Numbered from the stretch's first letter, positions 1 to 9,217 are shown. The stretch: DNA of 38,489 nt from GCA-2697345 sp049602715 (GCA_049602715.1 JBMYRX010000012.1:1-38489), one strand, 5' to 3'. Numbers and translations are program-made. The notes: generated by a model from the letters alone, not told the origin.

Positions 1-104
1 AATAGTTTATATTTTATTAAATTCGAATCGACCAATTGAAATTTAAAGACCGGTGGATACAACTGCTCGGCCAGAAAAATTAATTATAAGGAAAATGAGA
101 CTAA

Positions 105-1787
105 ATGGCTCAAACAGCAACTATGGAGGAATTCGAAGCACTCCTAAATGATAGCTTTGAAATAGATACACCAAAAGAAGGTTCCGTTGTCAAAGGTAAG
201 GTTATAGCTATTGAAGCTGGTCAGGCGATAATAGATATAGGCTATAAGATGGAGGGAAGAGTTGACTTAAAGGAGTTTGCAAACCCTGGTGAAAGTGCAG
301 ATATTGAAATTGGTAAAGAAGTAGAAGTTTTCCTTGATAGAGTTGAAAATTCTCGAGGTGAAGCATCTGTCAGCCGGGAGAAAGCGCGACGAGAGGAAGC
401 TTGGGATCGTTTGGAAAAAGCGCATGCAGACGAAACTAGAGTTGATGGGGCTATTTTTGGTCGTGTTAAAGGGGGTTTCACTGTCGATCTCGGTGGGGCT
501 GTAGCTTTTTTACCCGGTTCACAAGTCGATGTAAGACCAGTTAGAGATGCTGGGCCGTTAATGGGTATTAAGCAGCCCTTTGTTGTATTAAAAATGGATC
601 GGAGAAGAGGAAATATTGTTGTTTCACGAAGAGCAATTCTTGAAGAATCTCGTGCAGAGCAAAGAGCAGAAGTAGTTGGTAATTTAGCTGAAGGTGATAC
701 TGTAGATGGTGTAGTAAAGAATATTACGGAATATGGTGCATTTATTGATTTAGGCGGTGTTGATGGCTTGTTGCATGTAACTGATATGGCTTGGAGGAGA
801 GTTAACGATCCTCGAGAGGTTCTGACAATTGGTGAGACAATAAAAGTTCAGGTTATAAAAATAAATAAAGACACCCATCGTATTAGTTTAGGTATGAAAC
901 AGCTAGAGGAAGATCCTTGGAATATTGTTGCAAATAAATATACATTAGAGTCTGTGCACACCGGTAAGGTGACTAACATAACTGATTATGGAGCTTTTGT
1001 GGAGCTAGAAGCCGGAGTTGAAGGATTAGTTCACGTATCGGAAATGAGTTGGACAAAAAAGAATGTACACCCTGGAAAAATCGTTTCAACTTCTCAAGAA
1101 GTAGAGGTGATGGTTCTTGAAATTGACAGTGTGAAACGTCGAGTTAGTTTGGGGTTAAAACAAACTATTCGTAATCCTTGGGAAGTATTTTCAGAAAGCT
1201 TTCCAGAGGGTAGTGAGATTGAAGGAGAAGTCAAAAACATTACCGAATTTGGGTTATTCATCGGTTTAGAAAATGATATTGACGGTATGGTTCATCTGTC
1301 AGATATTTCTTGGGATGGAAATGGTGAAGAGTCCTTAGGAACATTCAAAAAGGGAGATAGTGTCAAAGCTGTTGTTACTGAGATAGATGTCGAAAAAGAA
1401 CGTGTATCTCTGTCAATAAAAGGCCTAGGCAATGATCCGTTTAAGGGTGCTACAGAAGGAGTGAAACGCGGTACGATAATTACTGTTGGCGTTACAGCTA
1501 TCGAGGACAGCGGAATCGAAGTTGAATATGAAGGCATGAAGTCATTTATTCGACGGTCTGATTTATCGCGAGATCGAGCAGAGCAAAGGCCAGAAAGGTT
1601 TGGCGTCGGAGATAAAATTGATGTTCGAGTTACAAATATTGATGCTAAGACTCGAAAAATGGGGCTTTCAATAAAAGCCAGAGAAATTGCTGAGGAAAAA
1701 GAGGCCGTCCAACAGTATGGGTCTACCGATTCTGGTGCGTCTCTTGGTGATATCCTAGGCGCCGCTTTAAAAAGTGATGAAAAGTAA
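105..1787 (+). CDS. rpsA: 30S ribosomal protein S1
   Basis: S1 recruits mRNA to the 30S subunit during translation initiation. The 560-residue product has six S1 (OB-fold) repeats at about residues 25-95, 110-180, 195-265, 282-352, 368-440 and 455-525. Repeats 3 to 5 carry the signature GxV..IT(E/D)(Y/F)G.F..L and end in the SLG.K or SL..K pattern. Length and six-repeat layout are normal for proteobacterial S1. AAGGA lies about 10 bases before the ATG. A hairpin terminator follows directly. The next gene is ihfB, the usual rpsA neighbour in alphaproteobacteria and gammaproteobacteria. The 104 bases before it hold no gene, and the partner cmk is not in the window. Confidence 0.98.
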   Translation: MAQTATMEEFEALLNDSFEIDTPKEGSVVKGKVIAIEAGQAIIDIGYKMEGRVDLKEFANPGESADIEIGKEVEVFLDRVENSRGEASVSREKARREEAWDRLEKAHADETRVDGAIFGRVKGGFTVDLGGAVAFLPGSQVDVRPVRDAGPLMGIKQPFVVLKMDRRRGNIVVSRRAILEESRAEQRAEVVGNLAEGDTVDGVVKNITEYGAFIDLGGVDGLLHVTDMAWRRVNDPREVLTIGETIKVQVIKINKDTHRISLGMKQLEEDPWNIVANKYTLESVHTGKVTNITDYGAFVELEAGVEGLVHVSEMSWTKKNVHPGKIVSTSQEVEVMVLEIDSVKRRVSLGLKQTIRNPWEVFSESFPEGSEIEGEVKNITEFGLFIGLENDIDGMVHLSDISWDGNGEESLGTFKKGDSVKAVVTEIDVEKERVSLSIKGLGNDPFKGATEGVKRGTIITVGVTAIEDSGIEVEYEGMKSFIRRSDLSRDRAEQRPERFGVGDKIDVRVTNIDAKTRKMGLSIKAREIAEEKEAVQQYGSTDSGASLGDILGAALKSDEK

Positions 1788-1804
1788 AATGATTTTCAGG
1801 TTAA

Positions 1805-1832
1805 AAGGCCCGACTCTTTCGGGTCTTTTTTC
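1805..1832 (+). terminator. Rho-independent terminator after rpsA
   Basis: A stem formed by GGCCCGA and TCGGGTC (one G-T wobble), with a short pyrimidine-rich loop, is followed by a run of six T. It begins about 20 bases after the rpsA stop. It separates rpsA from ihfB, which has its own 200-base upstream region. Confidence 0.8.
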
Positions 1833-2042
1833 GAATCGATAAAATTTATATCGCAGAAAAATTCCAAACCAGTCTATTTTGAAGTCAAGAAAACTGTGAT
1901 TTTAAATAAACTATTTAATAAATGTCTCTATTTTTTTGCTTTGAACGGGTCTTTTTTGACCTTGTCTCTTTTATCGACATGGATTCTAAGGGTATAGTCG
2001 GGATATAAATTTTGTATTACTAGTATTTACGGGAGTAACAAA

Positions 2043-2333
2043 ATGATACGCTCAGAATTAGTCCAGAAAATAATGGAAGAAAACCCAGTTCTGAATATTA
2101 CAGACGCCGAGCGTATAGTTGTTACTATTTTTGATGAAATTATAACAACTATGGCTTCAGGAGATAGGGTCGAATTGCGTGGTTTTGGAGCTTTTTCAGT
2201 AAAAGAGCGAAAAGCACGTACTGGACGAAACCCAAAGACTGGGGCTCCGGTCGCTGTTGAAAGTAAACACGTACCATTTTTCAAAACTGGTAAGTTACTC
2301 AGAGATCGATTAAATGGCGATGAAAATAATTAA
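2043..2333 (+). CDS. ihfB: Integration host factor subunit beta
   Basis: DNA-bending histone-like protein of the HU/IHF family, which pairs with IHF alpha (ihfA, not in this window). The 96 residues match the family length. The hallmark DNA-binding arm is visible as RGFGAFSVKERKARTGRNP followed by KTG, and the protein ends in FKTGKLLRDRLN. A GGGAG ribosome-binding site lies 7 bases upstream. The stop codon overlaps the ATG of the next gene (TAATG), so the two are probably translationally coupled. The 210 bases upstream hold no gene and presumably carry its promoter. Confidence 0.96.
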   Translation: MIRSELVQKIMEENPVLNITDAERIVVTIFDEIITTMASGDRVELRGFGAFSVKERKARTGRNPKTGAPVAVESKHVPFFKTGKLLRDRLNGDENN

Positions 2334-2677
2334 TGAGATTTTTATATAAAGCGCTACTTTCAGCTGGTGGGTTAGTTTTGATAATCGTTTGCTTAGCAAA
2401 CAAGGAAATTATTACTTTTAACATTATGCCAATAGAGTCTGATTTTTTTTTCTTGAAGCCTTTCTTTGTTAAAGTACCACTTTTTTTCATCATTATTTTT
2501 TTTACTTTTGTTGGGGTTGTTCTAGGTGTTCTCGGCGAATGGTTCAGAGAAAAAAAATATAGACGAATAGCAAAATTAGATAGAAAAGAAGTTAAGATTC
2601 TCAAAGATGAATTAGTGTTGGCAAGGAAGGAAAATGAAAACGAAAAAGACGATGTATTGGCTTTATTGAAAGATTAA
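2333..2677 (+). CDS. LapA-domain (DUF1049) inner-membrane protein
   Basis: Small membrane protein of 114 residues. Two hydrophobic helices are visible at about residues 5-24 and 44-68, followed by a charged, probably coiled-coil tail (about 72-114). This is the layout of the LapA/YciS family. In enterobacteria the related LapA works with LapB in controlling LPS synthesis, but that role is not established for alphaproteobacterial members. It starts on the ihfB stop codon, and the placement between ihfB and trpF is the usual Rhodobacterales order. The sequence is unusually rich in Phe and Ile, which fits the AT-rich genome. Family membership rests on topology and position. Confidence 0.75.
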   Translation: MRFLYKALLSAGGLVLIIVCLANKEIITFNIMPIESDFFFLKPFFVKVPLFFIIIFFTFVGVVLGVLGEWFREKKYRRIAKLDRKEVKILKDELVLARKENENEKDDVLALLKD

Positions 2678-2700
2678 ACTAAGTAAGTTGGATAACTCCC

Positions 2701-3354
2701 ATGAATATACAAATTAAGATCTGTGGATTAACTAGCATTGACGATGTAGCGGCCTGTGTTTCTTCAAGGGTTGACTACGTTGGGTTTGTTTTTCACGAAG
2801 GGTCTAAAAGGGATCTAAAATTTCATGAGGCTACTAAAATAGCATTTCATGTGCCAAAAAATATTCGGAAGGTAGCACTATTAGTTGACCCTTCAAATTC
2901 TGATCTAAAAAAGCTATTTTCAGAGTTTAAACCTGATATTCTCCAATTGCATGGTAATGAAACTTCTACTCGGGTTTTAGAAATTCGCAAAGAATATGGG
3001 CTTCCAATAATAAAGTCCGTTAGCATCTCTAACAAAAATGATTTAAAAAAGATTGAAGAATATACAAATGTTGCCGACCAATTATTAATAGACTCATCTA
3101 AACCAGACCCGAAGAGCCCTCCAGGCGGCAATGGAGTATCATTCGACTGGGATTTAATTTCGGGCTATGAGTGGAAAATTCCATGGCTTTTGGCAGGAGG
3201 TTTGAATTTCCAGAATGCTCAACAAGCAATAAAAGTAAGCGGAGCCAAACAGTTAGATGTATCGTCAGGTGTAGAAAGCCGGCCAGGTGTTAAAGATAAA
3301 AACTTAATAAGGGATTTTGCATACGCTGCAAGAAGTGAGAACCATAATGGATGA
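2701..3354 (+). CDS. trpF: Phosphoribosylanthranilate isomerase
   Basis: Catalyses the Amadori rearrangement of phosphoribosylanthranilate to CdRP, the third step of tryptophan synthesis, in the cytoplasm. The 217-residue TIM barrel shows the expected strand-end motifs: KICGLTS at residues 7-13 with the catalytic Cys, YVGFVF, LQLHGNE, LLIDSS, and the phosphate-binding LLAGGLN and DVSSGVE. The ribosome-binding site is weak. Its last codons overlap the start of trpB, so the pair is a coupled unit. trpA lies 4 kb away on the other strand. Confidence 0.96.
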   Translation: MNIQIKICGLTSIDDVAACVSSRVDYVGFVFHEGSKRDLKFHEATKIAFHVPKNIRKVALLVDPSNSDLKKLFSEFKPDILQLHGNETSTRVLEIRKEYGLPIIKSVSISNKNDLKKIEEYTNVADQLLIDSSKPDPKSPPGGNGVSFDWDLISGYEWKIPWLLAGGLNFQNAQQAIKVSGAKQLDVSSGVESRPGVKDKNLIRDFAYAARSENHNG

Positions 3355-4573
3355 TATTTTGAATAGTTTTATGTTGGGACCAGATGAAGAAGGTCGATTT
3401 GGAAATTTTGGTGGAAGGTTTGTTTCGGAGACATTAATGCCTTTGATCCTAGATTTAGAAAAGGAGTATGAAAATGCTAGAACTGACGAAAAGTTCTGGT
3501 ATGAAATGGACGATCTTTGGGAAAACTATGTTGGGCGGCCATCTCCTTTATATTATTGTGAAAGGTTAACAAAATACTTTTCAGGAGCAAAGATTTATAT
3601 GAAAAGAGACGAGCTAAATCACACTGGTGCTCATAAAATAAATAATGTAATCGGTCAGATACTATTAGCGCGTAGAATGGGGAAAAACCGTATTATTGCT
3701 GAAACGGGCGCTGGTCAGCATGGTGTAGCAACTGCAACTGTGTGTGCAAAATTTGGTTTAAAATGTATTGTTTATATGGGTGCACATGACGTAGAACGGC
3801 AAGCCCCAAATGTTTTTAGAATGAAACTTCTTGGTGCAGAGGTGGTCCCGGTGACTTCAGGGCGTGGGACTTTAAAAGATGCGATGAATGACGCACTTAG
3901 AGACTGGGTGACTAACGTTGAAAATACGTTTTACTGCATAGGTACTGTAGCAGGGCCACATCCTTATCCTGCGATGGTACGAGATTTTCAATCTATCATT
4001 GGAAAAGAGACAAGATCCCAAATGCTTCAAAAAGAAGGTAGAGTTCCTGATACTTTAATAGCCGCTATAGGTGGCGGTTCTAACGCTATGGGTTTATTTT
4101 TTCCCTTTTTAGATGATGAAAATGTTTCAATTATTGGTGTTGAAGCGGGCGGTAAAGGAGTTAACTCTAAAATGGAACACTGTGCGTCTTTAACTGGAGG
4201 CCGACCAGGTGTCTTACATGGGAATAGAACCTATCTTTTACAGGATGATGACGGACAAATTTTAGAAGGGTTTTCGATATCAGCAGGTCTCGATTATCCA
4301 GGAATTGGGCCTGAACATGCCTGGTTACATGAAACAGGTAGGGTTAAATATGTTTCAATTACTGATGAGGAGGCACTTAAATCTTTTCAACTGTGTTGTG
4401 AGTTGGAAGGAATTATTCCGGCTTTAGAACCTAGTCATGCACTCGCTTATGTTGAAAAAATAGCACCAAACTTACCTTCTGATCATATAATATGTATGAA
4501 TATGTGCGGAAGAGGCGATAAAGATATATTTACGGTAGCAAAGGCTTTAGAGTTTGATGTCGATGTGAACTAG
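3347..4573 (+). CDS. trpB: Tryptophan synthase beta subunit
   Basis: PLP enzyme that condenses indole and serine to tryptophan in the TrpA2B2 complex. The start is set at ATG 3347, inside the trpF stop region, because the protein then begins MDDILNSFM, close to the usual alphaproteobacterial N-terminus. A longer reading frame from 3317 exists but adds ten unrelated residues. The product is 408 residues. Visible landmarks are the PLP lysine in HTGAHKINN, the catalytic glutamate in IAETGAGQHG, and the phosphate loop GGGSNAMG. The TAG stop shares the palindrome CTAG with the stop of the convergent DUF2237 gene. Confidence 0.97.
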   Translation: MDDILNSFMLGPDEEGRFGNFGGRFVSETLMPLILDLEKEYENARTDEKFWYEMDDLWENYVGRPSPLYYCERLTKYFSGAKIYMKRDELNHTGAHKINNVIGQILLARRMGKNRIIAETGAGQHGVATATVCAKFGLKCIVYMGAHDVERQAPNVFRMKLLGAEVVPVTSGRGTLKDAMNDALRDWVTNVENTFYCIGTVAGPHPYPAMVRDFQSIIGKETRSQMLQKEGRVPDTLIAAIGGGSNAMGLFFPFLDDENVSIIGVEAGGKGVNSKMEHCASLTGGRPGVLHGNRTYLLQDDDGQILEGFSISAGLDYPGIGPEHAWLHETGRVKYVSITDEEALKSFQLCCELEGIIPALEPSHALAYVEKIAPNLPSDHIICMNMCGRGDKDIFTVAKALEFDVDVN

Positions 4574-4938
4574 GAACGATATAATTCTAAAATTTCTAGA
4601 CTAACAATTTTTAAGGTTTCTTTGTGCGTTGCTTCTAAATGTACTTTGGGTGCAGCACCCTCATTATGGGCTTGAAGAAAACGTTCTGCGCATAAACACC
4701 ATTGATCCCCTGCTTTCAATCCAGGGAAATTAAATTCTGGCCTCGGGGTAGACAAATCGTTGCCGAGATACTTTGACATCGCAAGAAATTCAGCTGTCAT
4801 AATAGCGCAAACGGTATGTATTCCTTTATCCGATTGCCCCGTTTCACAGCAACCAGTTCGAAAAAAACCCGTTAACGGATTCTGTGAACAGGGGACCAGT
4901 TCATTGCCATATACATTTATCGAAGGAAACTTATCCAT
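4570..4938 (-). CDS. DUF2237 family protein
   Basis: Cytoplasmic protein of unknown function, 122 residues with the start at 4938. Conserved features of DUF2237 are visible: MDKFPSINVYG, the cysteine-rich PLTGFFRTGCCETG, HTVCAIMTAEFL, a GNDLSTP motif, and WCLCAERF. The many conserved cysteines suggest a metal or redox role, but none is proven. An upstream in-frame ATG gives 145 residues. I prefer 4938 because AAGGA lies 11 bases before it and it sits one base after the pth stop, implying coupling to pth. DUF2237 next to pth is a recurring arrangement in Rhodobacterales. Confidence 0.88.
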   Translation of the reverse strand: MDKFPSINVYGNELVPCSQNPLTGFFRTGCCETGQSDKGIHTVCAIMTAEFLAMSKYLGNDLSTPRPEFNFPGLKAGDQWCLCAERFLQAHNEGAAPKVHLEATHKETLKIVSLEILELYRS

Positions 4939-4939
4939 T

Positions 4940-5626
4940 TTATGATCCATCCTTAAATTTTTTGAAAAGTTTTTGTAAGAAATTTTTTTTTGTATTGATA
5001 TTTTCAATTTTATTTTCTTCTTCTACATTTTTTTTACTTCTAATATTTTCTTTAGTAAGGTTTTGAAAGTTTCTTGATACGGCTTTAATGAAGTGGGAGT
5101 TTTGCTCCGTAATCAGATAGTTAGTAGAATCAGAAATATTTGTAATTAATTTTTCTATAATTTTAATTTCGGATTTAGAAAAATTATTCAGTACATAATC
5201 TGCAACAGCCCTTTTATTAGTGGGGCGACCTACACCTATTCTTATCCGCAGATACTCTGATCCAATGTGCTGATCTATTGACCTTAAACCATTATGTCCA
5301 GCGTGGCCTCCTCCAACTTTTATTTTCACTTTTGCTAGCGTTAGATCTATATCATCGTGGAAGACTATAACGTTTTTGGTAGCTATCTTATAAAACCTAA
5401 TTAACTCTCCGACTGATTGACCACTCAGATTCATATAGGTTGTTGGCTTTAATATAATTATTTTTTTACTATTCAATACTCCAGTACTTATATAACCTTG
5501 GAATTTTTCTTTCCAATTAGAAAAATTATTATTCTCAGCGATTGTTGTCACAGCAAGGTAGCCGACGTTATGCCGAGTCTGTAAGTATTTTTTACCGGGG
5601 TTTCCAAGACCAACAATTAGCTTCAT
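4940..5626 (-). CDS. pth: Peptidyl-tRNA hydrolase
   Basis: Releases peptidyl-tRNAs that drop off the ribosome. The catalytic domain fills about residues 1-188. It shows GLGNPG at 6-11, the catalytic His in TRHNVGY (about residue 19), the FHDDID motif with catalytic Asp, and GGGHAGHNGLRS. Compared with the usual length of about 190, the 228-residue protein has a 40-residue lysine-rich tail ending in an amphipathic LQKLFKKF segment. Charged C-terminal extensions occur in related Rhodobacterales proteins. No clear ribosome-binding site is seen before the ATG. It is upstream of, and nearly abuts, the DUF2237 gene. Confidence 0.96.
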   Translation of the reverse strand: MKLIVGLGNPGKKYLQTRHNVGYLAVTTIAENNNFSNWKEKFQGYISTGVLNSKKIIILKPTTYMNLSGQSVGELIRFYKIATKNVIVFHDDIDLTLAKVKIKVGGGHAGHNGLRSIDQHIGSEYLRIRIGVGRPTNKRAVADYVLNNFSKSEIKIIEKLITNISDSTNYLITEQNSHFIKAVSRNFQNLTKENIRSKKNVEEENKIENINTKKNFLQKLFKKFKDGS

Positions 5627-5708
5627 GAGACTATAACTAAACTAGAATAATATTCTTTCATAGATTAAGTTTTACTAGGCACAAATTTACTAATTTGTAC
5701 CTAGATTT

Positions 5709-6374
5709 TTATTCTTCAGCTTCCGCTTCAGTTTCTTCTCCAGCTTCCTCTGCTGTATCTGTAGTTTCCACACCATCATCATCCTCGGTATCTGAAGATT
5801 TCAGGCTGGAGGGTGCTTGAACTGTGGCTATAACAAAGTCACGATCAATTATAGCTCTCGCCCCTTGTGGAAGTTTAACTGAAGAAATTGTTGCCGCGTC
5901 ACCGACTTCTAGTGTCGAAACATCTACTTCAATATACTCCGGTATATCGCTAGCGGTAACCATAAGCTCAACTTCTGGGCGTACTACTGTCAATACGCCG
6001 CCTTTTTTCAAGCCAGGACAGATTTCTTCACCTACAAAATTAACCTGAATAAATAGATTTATTCGAGTATCTCGTCTAAGTCTCAAAAAGTCTACATGTG
6101 TAGGTAAGTCTTTCACAACGTCTCTTTGAACATCTCTACATATTATTCTGACATCATCTTGACCTTCGACCTTAAGATTAAACAAGGTTGAAAGAAAACG
6201 ACCTGCTTTAAGTCTTTTCAATAAAGCATTATAAGGGATATTTATTGGAAGTGGATCTACTCCACCACCATAAACTACACCGGGCACTAAACCTTCACGG
6301 CGTGCTGATCGAGCGGCCCCCTTGCCTGTCCTCGAGCGTGCCTCGGCAATAAGATCTGGTATCTGATCTGCCAT
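5709..6374 (-). CDS. rplY: 50S ribosomal protein L25 (Ctc form)
   Basis: Binds 5S rRNA in the 50S subunit. At 221 residues it is the two-domain TL5/Ctc form rather than the short E. coli L25. The N-terminal 5S-binding domain covers about 1-95 (GKGAARSARREGLVPGVVYG), and the beta-rich Ctc domain covers about 100-190. The last 30 residues are almost all acidic or Ala/Thr, a common tail. GGAGAAG lies six bases before the ATG. An 82-base gap separates it from pth downstream, and both probably lie in one translation-related unit. Confidence 0.95.
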   Translation of the reverse strand: MADQIPDLIAEARSRTGKGAARSARREGLVPGVVYGGGVDPLPINIPYNALLKRLKAGRFLSTLFNLKVEGQDDVRIICRDVQRDVVKDLPTHVDFLRLRRDTRINLFIQVNFVGEEICPGLKKGGVLTVVRPEVELMVTASDIPEYIEVDVSTLEVGDAATISSVKLPQGARAIIDRDFVIATVQAPSSLKSSDTEDDDGVETTDTAEEAGEETEAEAEE

Positions 6375-6482
6375 TTTTACTTCTCCAATTGTTATGCGGT
6401 CTCCTCCAAGGGTGTAGAGCCGCTTGAGAGACTTCTATAGTCAAGTAAATTAGTTTTGAAAAGATCTTTTTATTTAAAAGTT

Positions 6483-7058
6483 TTACTTACACCGCTTCTC
6501 ATTCCAAAAAACTTTTTTTAATTTTCGAACTGTCAGCAGTAGTTTGGGAATTGCAGTTATTCCAAATTTTTCAACATCGCCAACTGCCAAAGCATATTGT
6601 CCGGTATTAGTGGCATTATAAACCTTAATATAGTATGTTCCGGAACTATACACGCGGTTTGAAGTAAAATTTTTACCTATCTCAGGTCCTACCCAGTACC
6701 AAGTTTTCCCGTATTTCTCATACCAAGGCCACCATTCGAAACTTTCACCGTTTCTACCATCTATTTCTTGAAAATCTCTGTCGAGTATATCAAATGAAAA
6801 GTAATTTAACTGTTCGCAAGTTTCTAATTTTGGTGTGGTTACTCCTACATAAAATTTGAAGGGTATCGAGCTGGTGATCTTATAGTACTCTGCAGAACCG
6901 TTCAGTTCAGAAAAAATTGCTTTAGAATGTTCTGGGTTTTCAATATGAAATGGGTCAGCTTTCGTCATTTCGTACTTTTTTGAATTTATTATTGGTGAAT
7001 GAGCGGTGACTATGGATGGTAATAAAATAATTAACCAAAAAATAATTCTCAGGAACAT
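6483..7058 (-). CDS. Predicted secreted protein of unknown function
   Basis: I do not recognise this 191-residue protein. It begins with a classic Sec signal peptide: a hydrophobic core at about residues 3-17 and likely cleavage after VTA at 19. The mature part is rich in aromatic residues (WWPWYEKYGKTWYWVG). It contains a beta-rich stretch, GTYYIKVYNATNTGQYALAVG, of the kind seen in extracellular pre-peptidase C or beta-sandwich modules. The end is basic with a moderately hydrophobic segment (AIPKLLLTVRKLKKVFW) that could contact the membrane. There are two cysteines in the mature part. It lies downstream of the lldD-like gene on the same strand, 47 bases away. Confidence 0.7.
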   Translation of the reverse strand: MFLRIIFWLIILLPSIVTAHSPIINSKKYEMTKADPFHIENPEHSKAIFSELNGSAEYYKITSSIPFKFYVGVTTPKLETCEQLNYFSFDILDRDFQEIDGRNGESFEWWPWYEKYGKTWYWVGPEIGKNFTSNRVYSSGTYYIKVYNATNTGQYALAVGDVEKFGITAIPKLLLTVRKLKKVFWNEKRCK

Positions 7059-7105
7059 CTAATGTATCACTCGTTTCTTGTTTGAAAAATAATACTTATT
7101 TCAGA

Positions 7106-8269
7106 TTAACTATAATTTTCGAAAAAACCTTTTGGAATGAGAAGGTTTGAACGTTTGAGGTCTGCCACTTTTTTCTCTCCACATAACGCCATTGTCGTAT
7201 CTAATTCTTTTTGAAGTATTGAAAGTGCAGTTTTAACCCCATCTTGTCCAAATGCCCCTAAGCCATATATATACGCACGACCAATATATGTCCCAGTTGC
7301 ACCCAATGAGAGAGCTTTTAATATATCTTGACCAGACCTTATTCCACTATCAAGATGTACTTCGATTTTGTTTCCAACGGCTTCCATTATTTCTGGAAGC
7401 ATACGGATAGAACTCAGAGCTCCATCCAATTGCCTTCCACCGTGATTTGAAACAATTATTGCATCTGCACCTATTTCCAATGCTTTCTTAGCGTCCTCTG
7501 CGTCAAGAATACCTTTTAATACAAGTTTTCTATCCCACTGCTTACGATATTTTTTTATTGTTTCCCAGTCAAGTTTTGGATCAAATTGTTCTGATGTCCA
7601 ACTAGCAAGGCTTGAAATATCATTAACATTTTTCGCATGCCCTATAATGTTTCCAAAAGTTCTGCGTTTTGTTCCTAGCATTTTTAGTGCCCAACCCCAT
7701 TTTGTTGCTAGATCGGCTAAAACTCCCAATGTTAATTTAGGAGGCGTTGATAAACCATTTTTAATATCTTTATGCCTTTGACCTAGAATTTGGAGATCCA
7801 AGGTTAAAAGTAATGCTTCACAATTAGCTGATTTTGCTCTGTTTATGAGATTAGAAATGAAGTCCTCATCCCGCATTACATAAAGCTGAAACCAGAAAGG
7901 TTTTGTCGTATTCGCGGCAACATCCTCGATAGAACAGATAGACATAGTGGACAAAGTGTAGGGTATTCCAAAATCTTCTGCTGCCTTTGCAGCTAATATT
8001 TCTCCATTTGCGTGCTGCATACCAGTGAGACCAACTGGAGCTAAAGCGACGGGCATGGTGACGTCTCTGCCTAACATTTTTGACTGTGTTGACCGGCCAT
8101 CCATATCTACAGCTACGCGTTGTCTTAATCTTATTTTCTCAAAATCTGTTGAGTTTTCTATAAAAGTTTGTTCAGTCCAGCTACCAGTTTCGCAATAATC
8201 AAAAAACATTTTAGGAACTCGGTTTTTGTAAATTTTCTTAAGATCATTGATCTCAGTAATTACGGCCAT
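7106..8269 (-). CDS. lldD: FMN-dependent alpha-hydroxy-acid dehydrogenase (L-lactate dehydrogenase type)
   Basis: Oxidises L-lactate or a similar 2-hydroxy acid to the keto acid, passing electrons to the quinone pool or oxygen. The 387-residue FMN TIM barrel shows FDYCETGSW near the N-terminus, the flavin-contact segment LAPVGLTGM, the catalytic His and Arg in SNHGGRQLDG, and the phosphate-binding LDSGIRSGQD and ATGTYIGRA segments. Length and motifs fit LldD. The family also contains mandelate and glycolate oxidases, so the substrate is inferred. GAGGA precedes the ATG. The gene follows trpA at a 27-base gap on the same strand. Confidence 0.88.
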   Translation of the reverse strand: MAVITEINDLKKIYKNRVPKMFFDYCETGSWTEQTFIENSTDFEKIRLRQRVAVDMDGRSTQSKMLGRDVTMPVALAPVGLTGMQHANGEILAAKAAEDFGIPYTLSTMSICSIEDVAANTTKPFWFQLYVMRDEDFISNLINRAKSANCEALLLTLDLQILGQRHKDIKNGLSTPPKLTLGVLADLATKWGWALKMLGTKRRTFGNIIGHAKNVNDISSLASWTSEQFDPKLDWETIKKYRKQWDRKLVLKGILDAEDAKKALEIGADAIIVSNHGGRQLDGALSSIRMLPEIMEAVGNKIEVHLDSGIRSGQDILKALSLGATGTYIGRAYIYGLGAFGQDGVKTALSILQKELDTTMALCGEKKVADLKRSNLLIPKGFFENYS

Positions 8270-8296
8270 TAGTAAATCCTCATCCCTAAAATTGCG

Positions 8297-9088
8297 CTAA
8301 GCATTATGTACACCGTCCGCTAAGGTTTTAACAAAATCCAATACTTGCTTTACAGATTCTCCCTTAGCAATTTTATCAACGATCGCGGACCCTACTACGG
8401 TACCATCGGCTACTTGAGAAATTTTAAATGCTGAGTCGGGTGTTTTAACACCGAATCCTACAACTACGGGAAGTTTTGCCTCATTCTTAATTCGTTTCAC
8501 TTCTGGAGCAACTACGTCTGCGTTAGCTTGGGCGGCGCCTGTTATACCGGTTATAGAAACGTAATATACGAAACCGGAAGTATTTTTCAAAACAGAAGGC
8601 AATCTTTGAGCATCAGTTGTTGGAGTTGCAAGACGTATAAAGTTTAATCCAGCGTGATGAGCTGGGATACATAATTCATTATCTTCTTCTGGGGGCAAGT
8701 CTACTACAATTAATCCGTCTATACCAACTTGCTTTGCCTCTAACAAAAATGCCTCTACTCCATAGGAATAGATTGGATTATAATATCCCATTAGCACTAT
8801 TGGAGTAATGTTATTTTGCAGCCTAAACTCTTTAACCATCGCTAGAGTTTTTTTGAGGGTTTGCCCTGATGCTAAAGCTCTTTGACCTGCCAATTGTATG
8901 GTTGGGCCATCGGCCATTGGGTCAGTAAAAGGTAATCCAATCTCAATTATATCAGCTCCGGCGTTGGGTAGTCCTTTTATAATTTCCAGAGATTTGTTAT
9001 AGTCTGGATCACCTGCCATGACATATGTCACAAAGGCTTTACCTTTTGACTTTTCCAGCTCTAAAAAAGTATCGTCAATACGGGTCAT
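8297..9088 (-). CDS. trpA: Tryptophan synthase alpha subunit
   Basis: Cleaves indole-3-glycerol phosphate to indole, which is channelled to TrpB. The 263-residue TIM barrel has the catalytic Glu in IIEIGLPFTDPMADGP, the catalytic Asp in IVVDLPPEE, and the phosphate-binding VGFGVKTP and GSAIV loops. A purine-rich AAAGG lies about 10 bases before the ATG. It is separate from trpFB, on the opposite strand and 4 kb away, so the two subunits must be balanced from different promoters. It heads a minus-strand unit with the lldD-like gene. Confidence 0.97.
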   Translation of the reverse strand: MTRIDDTFLELEKSKGKAFVTYVMAGDPDYNKSLEIIKGLPNAGADIIEIGLPFTDPMADGPTIQLAGQRALASGQTLKKTLAMVKEFRLQNNITPIVLMGYYNPIYSYGVEAFLLEAKQVGIDGLIVVDLPPEEDNELCIPAHHAGLNFIRLATPTTDAQRLPSVLKNTSGFVYYVSITGITGAAQANADVVAPEVKRIKNEAKLPVVVGFGVKTPDSAFKISQVADGTVVGSAIVDKIAKGESVKQVLDFVKTLADGVHNA

Positions 9089-9155
9089 TTTTATTACCTT
9101 TTGGTCTCTTTGATGATGATTTTTTCGTAAATTTTCAGAAGAATCAATGCTTAGC

Positions 9156-9185
9156 TTGACGTTATAGGCTTCATGATCGTAAATC
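9156..9185 (+). promoter_or_regulatory. Candidate sigma-70-type promoter for ychF
   Basis: TTGACG at 9156-9161 is followed after 18 bases by TAAATC at 9180-9185, about 33 bases before the ychF ATG. It lies in the 129-base divergent region between trpA and ychF. Called by eye. Confidence 0.45.
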
Positions 9186-9217
9186 CAACTTAATTATTCA
9201 AATAATAAGGAAAAAAA

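Noticed and set aside
3317..3346. Longer trpB start at 3317
   Set aside because: Adds ten residues unlike the family and overlaps trpF more. ATG 3347 matches the conserved N-terminus.
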